Made by a program: the position numbers and the translations under genes. Shown here one piece after another: positions 25,172 through 32,846 of a stretch of 64,000 nt of DNA; position 1 is the first letter of the stretch, and each line of letters begins with the position of its first letter. The notes below the pieces were generated by a model. It was not told the DNA's origin and did not search any database. It saw nothing but the letters and a program-made list of their open reading frames with translations. Source of the stretch: Lachnospiraceae bacterium UBA5899 (GTDB taxonomy: Bacteria; Bacillota; Clostridia; Lachnospirales; Lachnospiraceae); assembly GCA_002432425.1 (NCBI GenBank), contig DJEL01000045.1:38343-102342 (forward strand), read 5' to 3'.

Positions 25172-25256
25172 CCATATTTGTATTGTTTTGTCCTTATTTT
25201 GCAAAAATATATCATGAATTTGGCTATTAGTATCAGTGCTACTGTTATATATTCAT

Positions 25257-25292
25257 AAAAAACAGTGATATAAACAATATTGTTCATATCAC
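25257..25292 (-). terminator. Terminator of the ArsR-like gene
   Basis: Minus strand: arms GTGATATGAACAAT and ATTGTTTATATCAC with one mismatch, then TGTTTTTT. It separates the regulator from the sugar operon. Confidence 0.65.
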
Positions 25293-25303
25293 CGCTCATT
25301 TCA

Positions 25304-26230
25304 CTATTCGAAGTACTCTACTCCCATAACAATATCCTGGGCATAGTCACCGTATGTTTTTCCAAAAAGATTGAATCCTCCCACATATGCAGCATCCGGC
25401 TTATTACATATCTCAAACTCCAGGTACGGCTTCTCTTCCATACGAAGATTATGTACAGTAACTTCCGAATATTTCCTACCGTTAATCCAAGTTCCCTTAG
25501 AGTTTATTTCTATTCCAATCATAACACCATATTGTGTTGATCCATCCTCCCATATTGTCGGATTCTGACGTCCGCGCCGATTTCCGTAATCACCATTTGA
25601 ACGCCATGTGCCAACTTCTTTTTCATTGACCTTAAAAGTAATATCTGATTTCCAGTCTTCATGGTAATTGGGTGCTTCCGAACAAATTTCCAATGTAAAC
25701 ATAAGTTTTACCGGATTGCTATTCTGCGGAAGCGTATTGGGAAAACGATATTTTATGAATCCTGCAGATGTCCACAAAATTCCGGCATGAATACGGTTCG
25801 GAAGATAGAACGATGAAACCTTATCTTCCACTCCGATAATCCCATTCTCTCCGGCTATTCCACAAGTTGGAAATACGGAAAAATCATAATATCCGCCAAT
25901 AGGCATTTCATAGCTAATATACTTATTTATATTACTGTTTTTCTCATATGCACTGATATTAATATAATCCGTTTTCCTTGTACATAGTTTTAACGTTCCC
26001 CTGTTTCCCGGCCTTTCTTCAATATTTATCAGATCCGCCTCCTGAAGCACTTTAATATGAAATGTTACACTTGACTGCGGTATATGCAGTTTATCAGAGA
26101 TTTCGCTAATACTTAACCCTTTATTTTCAATTAATTTTAAAATATCAATTCTTGCCGGTACCGACAAAGCCTTGCATATCATACAGAGTTCTTCTTTTTT
26201 TCCAACATCAATATCAATGATTCTGGACAT
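25304..26230 (-). CDS. ArsR-type HTH regulator with large C-terminal sensor domain
   Basis: A 308-residue protein. Residues about 10-85 are an ArsR winged helix (CKALSVPARIDILKLIENKG, LSISEISDKLHIPQSSVTFHIKVLQEADLI). The remaining 220 residues are a beta-rich domain (IRMEEKPYLEFEIC, FRFPNTLP-type strands) without the cysteine metal sites of metalloregulators; I do not recognise the family. It lies directly upstream of the sugar operon, so it is probably the sugar-responsive regulator, with the C-terminal domain as ligand sensor. ATG at 26230 is preferred over a GTG at 26251. The gene is AT-rich like the rest of the module. Confidence 0.78.
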   Translation of the reverse strand: MSRIIDIDVGKKEELCMICKALSVPARIDILKLIENKGLSISEISDKLHIPQSSVTFHIKVLQEADLINIEERPGNRGTLKLCTRKTDYINISAYEKNSNINKYISYEMPIGGYYDFSVFPTCGIAGENGIIGVEDKVSSFYLPNRIHAGILWTSAGFIKYRFPNTLPQNSNPVKLMFTLEICSEAPNYHEDWKSDITFKVNEKEVGTWRSNGDYGNRRGRQNPTIWEDGSTQYGVMIGIEINSKGTWINGRKYSEVTVHNLRMEEKPYLEFEICNKPDAAYVGGFNLFGKTYGDYAQDIVMGVEYFE

Positions 26231-26280
26231 GTTCTCTTTTCCTCTTATCACCGTTATTCATTTCTAAACCTCTTTCCAGA

Positions 26281-26289
26281 ATTATAGCA
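26281..26289 (-). promoter_or_regulatory. Extended -10 promoter of the ArsR-like gene
   Basis: Minus strand TGCTATAAT, a perfect extended -10, about 50 bases upstream of the start. The -35 region is weak (TTGTAC with a 20-nt spacer). Confidence 0.5.
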
Positions 26290-26362
26290 CACGTTTTATA
26301 ATTTATGTACAAATTCTTTTACTGGGATCTTCTCCAACTCTCCAAGACACGTAATAGACAGG

Positions 26363-26447
26363 CACAACAAAAACCGGCTCCCCGGTCAGGCAGTAAGCCT
26401 GGCTATGGAGAGCCGGTCTGAAATTTCTTTTTTCATTCACTTCTGAA
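26363..26447 (-). repeat. 85-bp repeat copy 2, terminator of the purine permease gene
   Basis: Same 85-bp element as at 18505-18589, same orientation, 82 of 85 bases equal by eye. It ends about 55 bases past the stop codon of the NCS2 permease and forms the same hairpin plus T-run on the minus strand. Confidence 0.85.
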
Positions 26448-26504
26448 TTAACATCCCGAAAGCAGGTCTGTCAAGCAGCCGCGCTGCTTCCGCCATCGTT
26501 CACC

Positions 26505-27860
26505 TTACAGGAAGATGAACTTCGCTATGAACAGAATTGCCAGAATGTACATAAGCGGTGTAATCTTCTTAGCCTTGCCGCATACGAGGTTGATAACTAC
26601 ATAGGAGATAACGCCTGCTGCGATACCTTCGGAAATGCTGTAGGTTAAAGGCATGAAAATCAGTGCCAGGTAAGCGGGAACTGCTTCTGTGAAGTCGGAG
26701 AAATCGATGTCCACTACTGCAGAAATCATTAAGAAACCGACGAACAGAAGAGCGGGAGCTGTTGCAAATCCCGGAATAGCAATGAAAATCGGGGATAAGA
26801 AGATAGCTACCAGGAATAATAAACCGGTTACGATGGAAGAAAGACCGGTTCTGCCGCCTTCTGCCACACCTGCAGAGCTTTCTACGAAAGTAGTGGTGGT
26901 GGAAGTACCGAGTACGGCACCTGCGCTGGTTGCAATAGCATCTGCTAAAAGTGCCTGCTTGATACGGGGCAGCTTGCCGTCCTTGTCAAGCATATCTGCC
27001 TTGTTTGCACAGCCAATCAGAGTTCCGAGAGTATCGAAAATATCTACAAACAGGAAAGAAAATACAATGGCAATGAAGTCAAAAATCTTGAGTCCGGTGA
27101 AGTCAGCCTTAAAGCACTGACCGAAAGTAGAAGAAATAGCTCCTAAGTTAAAGCTGCTGAATGCGGGAATTAAAGAATAGTAACCAGCTTCGGGAACTAC
27201 GGTGTAAATGCCGGTGAGCTGGCAGATAATACCTAAAATCCAGGTTGCGAAGATACCAATCAGGATAGCGCCGCGAACCTTCTTTACATATAAAATCGCA
27301 ATGATAAAAGTACCGATAATCGCAAGCAGTGCGGAAATACCGACAGTATGGAAATCCTGTCTGAAATCAACAAGTGATACCAGTGTAGTAGAGTCCACAA
27401 CAATTTTACCGTTCTGCAGACCGATGAAAGCTACGAATAAACCGATACCAACGGAAACGCCCTTCTTAAGCTGAAGAGGAATGGCATTGAAAATAGCCTC
27501 ACGCACATTGGTCAGTGACAGCACGATGAAAATGATACCTTCCACAAATACGGCAAACAGTGCAATCTGCCAGGAATATCCCATGGAGCCGCATACCGTA
27601 TAGGCAAAATAAGCATTGAGTCCAAGTCCGGGTGCCAGTGCAAACGGGTAGTTGGCAAGCAGCGCCATGGCAATGGTTCCGATAAAGGAAGCCAGTGCGG
27701 TAGCAATTAAAACTGCCTGTGCGTCCATGCCGGATGCAGAAAGAATGCTGGGGTTTACCGCCAGAATGTACGCCATAGTCATGAAAGTGGTAATACCAGC
27801 CACAACCTCGGTACGGACGGTGGTTTTGTTTTCTTTGAGCTTAAAGAATTTTTCTAACAT
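26505..27860 (-). CDS. NCS2 family purine permease (AzgA/PbuG-like)
   Basis: A 451-residue membrane transporter of the AzgA branch of nucleobase permeases, with 12-14 helices. Family motifs: EVVAGITTFMTMAYILAVNP, NYPFALAPGLGLNAYFAY and GALLGTSTTTTFVESSAGVAEGGRTGL-like text around residues 310-335. It should import hypoxanthine, guanine or adenine by proton symport. AGGGAGGAC precedes the ATG. I looked for a purine riboswitch in the short leader and found none. Codon use is more GC-rich than in the sugar module next to it. Confidence 0.9.
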   Translation of the reverse strand: MLEKFFKLKENKTTVRTEVVAGITTFMTMAYILAVNPSILSASGMDAQAVLIATALASFIGTIAMALLANYPFALAPGLGLNAYFAYTVCGSMGYSWQIALFAVFVEGIIFIVLSLTNVREAIFNAIPLQLKKGVSVGIGLFVAFIGLQNGKIVVDSTTLVSLVDFRQDFHTVGISALLAIIGTFIIAILYVKKVRGAILIGIFATWILGIICQLTGIYTVVPEAGYYSLIPAFSSFNLGAISSTFGQCFKADFTGLKIFDFIAIVFSFLFVDIFDTLGTLIGCANKADMLDKDGKLPRIKQALLADAIATSAGAVLGTSTTTTFVESSAGVAEGGRTGLSSIVTGLLFLVAIFLSPIFIAIPGFATAPALLFVGFLMISAVVDIDFSDFTEAVPAYLALIFMPLTYSISEGIAAGVISYVVINLVCGKAKKITPLMYILAILFIAKFIFL

Positions 27861-27909
27861 AAAGTCCTCCCTCTTTTTAATACTGCTCTTTTTGATAAAA
27901 TACTATTTT

Positions 27910-27938
27910 ATTATATTTTTATTGACATGAAAAAGCAA
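27910..27938 (-). promoter_or_regulatory. Promoter of the purine permease gene
   Basis: Minus strand: TTGCTT (27938-27933), 17-nt spacer, TATAAT (27915-27910). The leader is about 45 nt. Confidence 0.65.
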
Positions 27939-28049
27939 GGAGATTTCACAAAATCAGATTATTTTGTATCAGAAAAAATCCCATAATAAAGCTCACTGAA
28001 AAATATAGGAAAAACTGATATTTTCGCCGCCAAATTTCTCCCTCCGTGA

Positions 28050-29165
28050 TTACAGGTTCAGGTTCATTTCGGCAAAATCCGGTATGCTGTAAAGGAAAAG
28101 CACTTCCGTTATTCCATTGTCCCGGATATAATCCGACACACTGTTTTTGTAGAACCGCAAATCCAGCATATGGGTTTCCTCATATTCATCCACAACAAAC
28201 TGTGCCAAACAATTTGCATAGGAGTCCTTTATAATGAGCAGCTTCCCCTCTCCGTCTCCCTTTACCACCGTGGTCGCCTGATTGGAATTTAAGAATACGG
28301 CATACTGGTCTTTTCCTTCCAGATATTTCTGCTCATAAATGCTGTCCGTTTCATAGTTCCCGTTATTGTAACTTACTTCATGGTTTTCTTTCCGGTAATA
28401 TGCCGTAATGGTGTCTGCCACTGCAAAAGGCGCATTTACCTTGTTGTAAGTCGTTCCGAAAAAATCATCACATAAAATTTTCTCTTTCCACGCATCCGCC
28501 GCATCGTTTTGCCCGGTAAGGGAGGAAGCCTTTTCTCCCTTCGCCTGTTTCCATGCCGCATAACAGTAATAGGCGCCAAGGCTTGTATAATGGTGGTCCG
28601 TCCGGTAATAAATGTATTCTTCTTTGTGCCTTTCCAGGACGTTTATGGTATCTACCACAGGAAGCCCCGCCGCCTCTGCCTGGGAAAACATATCCCGCTG
28701 GCTTGCATGTGTGGCAAAAGCCGGAAGCTTTTCCGAAAGGATTTCCACTGCCGTAGGAATAAGCATTACCCTGACAGGAATATCTTCCTGCTGCATAGCA
28801 TCCGTAAAGCGTTTTACTGTATCTATATTTTTCCGATACTGCTCTTCGTCATAACTGTCAAAACACTCTATCAGATAGTGGTCCCTGCCCCAGAATACAT
28901 GATTGCTTTCCTGTTTTCCCAAAAGACGTTCACTGAGTGTGTGCAAAGCAACCAGCGCATCTCTCTGCGGAAACTGGTCCGTAAGATATTTTTCTGCTTT
29001 AGACGCCATTTTCCCGGAAGTAATTTGCGTATCCAGAACATCCGACACCTGTGTCAGCAATCTCTTTTCCCTTTCCGAATAATATTTATCGGGAAGTAAG
29101 ATTTCCCAGACTGCACCCGCAAGTAAGAAGGCGCAAAACAATATAATAATCAGTTTGTTTTTCAT
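28050..29165 (-). CDS. DHHW-family (AlgJ/AlgX-like) secreted protein
   Basis: A 371-residue protein with one N-terminal membrane anchor (about 5-20) and an extracytoplasmic SGNH-hydrolase-like domain. Visible motifs: VFWGRDHYLIE, YYRTDHHYTSLGAYYCY (the DHH motif) and LLIIKDSYANCLAQF (the nucleophile-type serine block). Such proteins act with MBOAT acyltransferases to place acyl groups on extracellular polysaccharides, as AlgJ/AlgX do with AlgI. It is the third gene behind DUF4358 and MBOAT, 27 bases after the latter. Confidence 0.85.
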   Translation of the reverse strand: MKNKLIIILFCAFLLAGAVWEILLPDKYYSEREKRLLTQVSDVLDTQITSGKMASKAEKYLTDQFPQRDALVALHTLSERLLGKQESNHVFWGRDHYLIECFDSYDEEQYRKNIDTVKRFTDAMQQEDIPVRVMLIPTAVEILSEKLPAFATHASQRDMFSQAEAAGLPVVDTINVLERHKEEYIYYRTDHHYTSLGAYYCYAAWKQAKGEKASSLTGQNDAADAWKEKILCDDFFGTTYNKVNAPFAVADTITAYYRKENHEVSYNNGNYETDSIYEQKYLEGKDQYAVFLNSNQATTVVKGDGEGKLLIIKDSYANCLAQFVVDEYEETHMLDLRFYKNSVSDYIRDNGITEVLFLYSIPDFAEMNLNL

Positions 29166-29192
29166 ACCGTCACCAACACTTTCTGTCCTGTC

Positions 29193-30596
29193 TTAAAAAC
29201 GGAAATAGAGAAAAGGATTGTAGGAGTCGCTGATAATATAGGCTACCGACAGAACCATAACAACCATCAGGGAAAGCGGTTCCGCGACTGTAAGCAGTTT
29301 ATTTTTTCCCGCCTCTACCAATCTTTGGTACCATTGTTTCGGCAGCGGCGTGGCGCCAATCCCGCAGATAAGCAGCATCGGAAAATAGGACAGAAGCAGA
29401 TACAATGTATGTCTGTCACAGAAAGCCGTCCTTATCCCCGCCATACACCGCAGGTAACCAGTCATTTCCAATCTGTTTTCAAAGGCAAACAGAACCCAGC
29501 TAAATGCTAAAATAAATGAGGTACCCACATGTCCCAACACAACCGGAACCGAAATATTTTTACGGATAATGAAGACTTTCTCCAGTATCAAAATGGCTCC
29601 GAAAAACATTCCCCAAAGTACATAATTCCAGGAAGCTCCGTGCCAGAGACCTGTCAGAAACCAGACCACTGTCAGATTGATAAGCTGTCTCTTAAATCCT
29701 TTTTTGTTGCCGCCGAGAGGAATGTAAACGTAATCCCTGAACCACGTACTCATGGAGATATGCCAGCGGTGCCAGAAATCGGTAATACTTTTTGCCGTAA
29801 AAGGATAGCGGAAATTTTCCGGAAACGTAAATCCAAACATTCTTCCCAGTCCGATAGCCATATCCGAATAACCGGAAAAATCAAAATATATTTGAAATGC
29901 ATATGCCGCTATTCCCAGCCATGCTCCCACCATACTTACCTTATCCACACCATTCTCCGTTATCGTTTCAAAAAGCAGCCCCACATTATTGGCAAGCAGA
30001 ACCTTTTTCCCCAATCCGCAGATAAATCTCTTAATGCCTTCCGCGAAGTCATCTGTCTTTATTTTCCGGTTCTGCATCTGTTCGGCAATCGTCTGATACC
30101 GCACTATGGGACCGGCTATCAGTTGGGGAAAAAGAGATACATATGTGCCGAATGCAATCAGATTTTTCTGCGCCTTCACTTCTCCCCGGTAAACATCTAT
30201 GGTGTAGCTCATAGTCTGAAAGGTGTAGAAGGAAATTCCGATAGGAAGCGGAAGCTCCAAAAGCGGTATCCGGCTGTGAAACAGGCTGTTTATGTTGGTA
30301 ATCAGAAAATCTCCGTATTTGAAAAAGCCCAGCAGTCCCAGATTGACCGCAAGGGAAACTCCTAAAAAAAGTTTCGCCCTGCGGCTGCCTCTGTTTGCTT
30401 CCACCAGCCGTCCCATACTGTAATCCAAAAGAGTGGAAAAAATCATCAGGACGACATACACCGGCTCGCCCCATGCATAAAACAGCAGACTGCTTATAAA
30501 AAGCACAACATTTCTTCCTGACGGCGGTGTCAGAAAATAAAGTAAGAGCACCGCCGGTAAAAAATAAAACAAAAAAGTAATGCTGCTGAAAAGCAT
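29193..30596 (-). CDS. MBOAT family O-acyltransferase (AlgI/DltB-like)
   Basis: A 467-residue polytopic enzyme. Signature regions: PLPIGISFYTFQTMSYTIDVYRG-type text near residues 115-135, FPENFRYPFTAKSITDFWHRWHISMSTW near 270-295 and the active-site histidine in GLWHGASWNYVLWG. It should carry acetyl or other acyl groups across the membrane for O-acylation of a surface polymer; no dlt genes are near, so alanine is less likely. Its ATG follows the stop of the DUF4358 gene without gap. Part of an operon under the ECF-type promoter at 31389-31417. Confidence 0.9.
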   Translation of the reverse strand: MLFSSITFLFYFLPAVLLLYFLTPPSGRNVVLFISSLLFYAWGEPVYVVLMIFSTLLDYSMGRLVEANRGSRRAKLFLGVSLAVNLGLLGFFKYGDFLITNINSLFHSRIPLLELPLPIGISFYTFQTMSYTIDVYRGEVKAQKNLIAFGTYVSLFPQLIAGPIVRYQTIAEQMQNRKIKTDDFAEGIKRFICGLGKKVLLANNVGLLFETITENGVDKVSMVGAWLGIAAYAFQIYFDFSGYSDMAIGLGRMFGFTFPENFRYPFTAKSITDFWHRWHISMSTWFRDYVYIPLGGNKKGFKRQLINLTVVWFLTGLWHGASWNYVLWGMFFGAILILEKVFIIRKNISVPVVLGHVGTSFILAFSWVLFAFENRLEMTGYLRCMAGIRTAFCDRHTLYLLLSYFPMLLICGIGATPLPKQWYQRLVEAGKNKLLTVAEPLSLMVVMVLSVAYIISDSYNPFLYFRF

Positions 30597-30598
30597 AT

Positions 30599-31312
30599 TT
30601 ACTCAGCCTCCGGTACAATCGCACGGTTCTCGGGAACAGTTCCGAATACATTTTTGATTACCGTATCAATCTTTTCATATTCGGAAGCTGCGAGCTTGTT
30701 TTCTTCCTCCGTATCTTCTCCGTCGTAGCTTTCTCCTGCTATCACATACATAACATAGTTGTCACTTGCGTAAATTTTTGCCTGCAATACCTTGGCGGTA
30801 CCAAACGGATACAATCTGATATAATCCACCATCTGGGCATAAGAAGTGTTAAGTTTTTCAACGGCGGTATCGGCATAGCCATCCTTTACTTTCAGAATAA
30901 TAACGGTATCCGGATTGACACTGCTGATGGAATTCTGTTTTGCGGCGTAATCCTCTATCTGCGTAATATCCAGTCCGTAAAAATTCTGCAGGGTATCCTC
31001 ATCAATTTCCGTATCACACAGATAATTGTCTGCCCCAATGGCATCCGCAATCTGTTTTTCAATATCGGAGGCTGTCAGGTTCTGCACATCACTGTTGGTA
31101 TTGTCTTTTGTATCGTCACTTGTGTCATTTTTCGTGTCACTGCCTGTATTGTCTTTTGCATCGTCATTTATGTTATCATCCCCTGATGTGTTATTGTCAG
31201 ACGTTTCCTCCTGCTTGGTTTCTGTAGAATTGTTCTGCTGTGCAGATTTACCGCATGCTGCCATACTTACTGACATAGCTGCCGTTAATAAAAGAATTGC
31301 TAATTTTTTCAT
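30599..31312 (-). CDS. DUF4358 lipoprotein
   Basis: A 237-residue lipoprotein. Signal peptide with lipobox to C20 (SMAAC), then about 60 residues of low-complexity Asp/Asn/Thr/Lys linker with repeated DTKNDTSDDTKDNT-like units, then a DUF4358 domain of about 150 residues (LQNFYGLDITQIEDYAAKQ, VIILKVKDG). DUF4358 genes are commonly found next to MBOAT and DHHW genes in clostridia. Role unknown; a surface partner in polymer acylation is a guess from context. Confidence 0.82.
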   Translation of the reverse strand: MKKLAILLLTAAMSVSMAACGKSAQQNNSTETKQEETSDNNTSGDDNINDDAKDNTGSDTKNDTSDDTKDNTNSDVQNLTASDIEKQIADAIGADNYLCDTEIDEDTLQNFYGLDITQIEDYAAKQNSISSVNPDTVIILKVKDGYADTAVEKLNTSYAQMVDYIRLYPFGTAKVLQAKIYASDNYVMYVIAGESYDGEDTEEENKLAASEYEKIDTVIKNVFGTVPENRAIVPEAE

Positions 31313-31388
31313 GATGTTATCTCCTTTTCGTAAATACCTTTTTCTCAGAAAAGAAATCCACCCGTACGCTGTTTTTTCCTCTTCTGTC

Positions 31389-31417
31389 TATATAACGACG
31401 GAGACAAAAAAAATGTC
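31389..31417 (-). promoter_or_regulatory. ECF-type promoter of the DUF4358-MBOAT-DHHW operon
   Basis: Minus strand: CTCCGTCGTTATATA (31403-31389), with GACA ten bases upstream (31417-31414). Exactly the same element and spacing stand before the sigma factor gene at 32799-32827. CGTC is a usual -10 core for ECF sigma factors. Confidence 0.6.
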
Positions 31418-31448
31418 GGAAAAATTTTAAAAATTTTTTCGACATTTT
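31405..31448 (-). terminator. Terminator of the sigma/anti-sigma operon
   Basis: Minus strand: AATGTCG...CGACATT with A/T pairing continuing inside, then T8. It reaches into the promoter of the next operon, so the two functions overlap. Confidence 0.65.
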
Positions 31449-31484
31449 CAATCAACTGTTTTTTCGGGAACTTTTCCCGTATTT

Positions 31485-32288
31485 TTATTCCTTCATAAGG
31501 GAAAGAGCCAGCTCTTTCACCTCTTCTTTTGCAGCACTGTCCATATTGCTCAAGCTGTAATTAACTTTCCCGTCCGTCCAGATAACACGAAAATAGGTAC
31601 TTTCCCCATCGGAAAGCTCTGTCAAAATACCATCGTGCTCGCTGTCTATCTGCTCATCCGAAATCTCCTGTCCGTATAAGCCGGAGAAATCGCCGCTCTG
31701 TTCGGATGCCCGGTAAGTATACGCATGTTCCTTCCAGACAAATTCCACACTGGCAAGGTTGCCGTCTATCAGAAAATATTCTGCCTCTAAGCTGTCCGTC
31801 GGCGCCTCTATACTTATACCTATGGAAGCAAAATCGCCCGGACCATCCACTTCCTGTATCGGATTACCAATCATCGTCATTCCACCTGCAGCATCATTTT
31901 CCTGTCCGGTACTGCTGCCCGGTGCATAGTTTCCTTCGTTATCCGCACTGCTGCCAAGCACATAGTCCCCTTCGTTGTCCGCACTGCCGTCCGGTGCTGT
32001 TTCTCCCAAAAGTCCCGATGTGTATCCCTGGTTAAGGGAATTATCCAGTTCCGCACGCTGAGAATTTTGCATAGCGACCAGTCCGACTGCCATTACACAC
32101 AGACAGGCTGCTGCCGGCAATACATAATATGTTATTTTTCGCCTGCTTTTGGGTGCTGTCTGCTGTTCGGATGCTTTTTTTAAGACATTTGCATACATCC
32201 GTTCCTTCGCATCCGCAGAAGGTTCTATTCCCTGCAAGGCTTCGGTAATTTTTTCTTTCTCTGTATTTTTGTTATCTGTATTCGACAT
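31485..32288 (-). CDS. Probable membrane anti-sigma factor
   Basis: A 267-residue single-pass protein. Cytoplasmic N-terminus (1-52) with a helix that fits a sigma-binding segment, one membrane helix (about 53-70, TYYVLPAAACLCVMAVGLVA), then an acidic, glycine-rich outer linker with an imperfect repeat (DNEGDYVLGSSA / DNEGNYAPGSST) and a folded domain of about 110 residues. It starts four bases after the sigma factor gene. I infer that it holds the ECF sigma factor until an envelope signal arrives; sequence alone does not prove it. Confidence 0.75.
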   Translation of the reverse strand: MSNTDNKNTEKEKITEALQGIEPSADAKERMYANVLKKASEQQTAPKSRRKITYYVLPAAACLCVMAVGLVAMQNSQRAELDNSLNQGYTSGLLGETAPDGSADNEGDYVLGSSADNEGNYAPGSSTGQENDAAGGMTMIGNPIQEVDGPGDFASIGISIEAPTDSLEAEYFLIDGNLASVEFVWKEHAYTYRASEQSGDFSGLYGQEISDEQIDSEHDGILTELSDGESTYFRVIWTDGKVNYSLSNMDSAAKEEVKELALSLMKE

Positions 32289-32292
32289 ACAC

Positions 32293-32778
32293 TCAGCCTC
32301 CCATCTGTTTTCTTAAAGCTTCTCTTGCCTCCCGCAAATGATTGCGGATAGTGGAAGGAGGTTTTTTCAGTAATTCCGCTATTTCATCTGTTTTGTAATC
32401 CATATAGTAATGCAGATAAATAACATCCTTATACTTGGTGGGTAATTTCTTGACCATCTCGAGGGTTTCATCCATGGTACCGGCTTTTTCATCCGGGAAA
32501 TCCTCCCTGTCGCCGATAGGTTCCGTTTTCTTTCTCCACCAGTGCTTCAGTCTGTCCTTGCATAAGTTCATGGTCGTAACCATCAGCCACTTTTTCTCAT
32601 GTTCTTCGTCCGTGAAAGTAAAATTGCCGGTAAGAACCTTTACAAAAACATCCTCGGTGCAGTCTTCCGCATCCGCACTGCTTTTCATATACAAAAAAGA
32701 AATCCGGTAAACCATGCTGTAATTTCTCTCATAAAAAGCCTCAAAATCCTTACCCGAACACTGCATAGCCCCTGACAT
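32293..32778 (-). CDS. ECF-type RNA polymerase sigma factor
   Basis: A 161-residue sigma-70 family factor with region 2 (FEAFYERNYSMVYRISFLYM, then DAEDCTEDVFVKVL) and region 4 (LPTKYKDVIYLHYYMDYKTD, then EIAELLKKPPSTIRNHLREA). The ATG at 32778 is preceded by AGGAGGAGG at good distance. A longer reading from 32829 would place the promoter element inside the gene, so I reject it. Followed by the anti-sigma gene. The same promoter element stands before this gene and before the acylation operon, so it probably controls itself and that operon. Confidence 0.88.
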   Translation of the reverse strand: MSGAMQCSGKDFEAFYERNYSMVYRISFLYMKSSADAEDCTEDVFVKVLTGNFTFTDEEHEKKWLMVTTMNLCKDRLKHWWRKKTEPIGDREDFPDEKAGTMDETLEMVKKLPTKYKDVIYLHYYMDYKTDEIAELLKKPPSTIRNHLREAREALRKQMGG

Positions 32779-32798
32779 AGGGAAATCCTCCTCCTGTT

Positions 32799-32827
32799 TA
32801 TATAACGACGGAGCCGTGTATTTTGTC
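32799..32827 (-). promoter_or_regulatory. ECF-type promoter of the sigma factor gene
   Basis: Minus strand: GACA (32827-32824), ten bases, then CTCCGTCGTTATATA (32813-32799). Identical core and spacing to the element at 31389-31417. Confidence 0.6.
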
Positions 32828-32846
32828 ATAATTTTTTTATTTTTTT

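Noticed and set aside
27861..27940. Purine riboswitch before the NCS2 permease gene
   Set aside because: The leader after the promoter is only about 45 nt and lacks the three-way junction sequence.
29529..30365. 278-residue plus-strand frame opposite the MBOAT gene
   Set aside because: Composition typical of an antisense shadow; the MBOAT frame is unambiguous.
32779..32829. Longer N-terminus of the sigma factor from ATG 32829
   Set aside because: It has no ribosome binding site, and the extra codons would cover the promoter element shared with the acylation operon.
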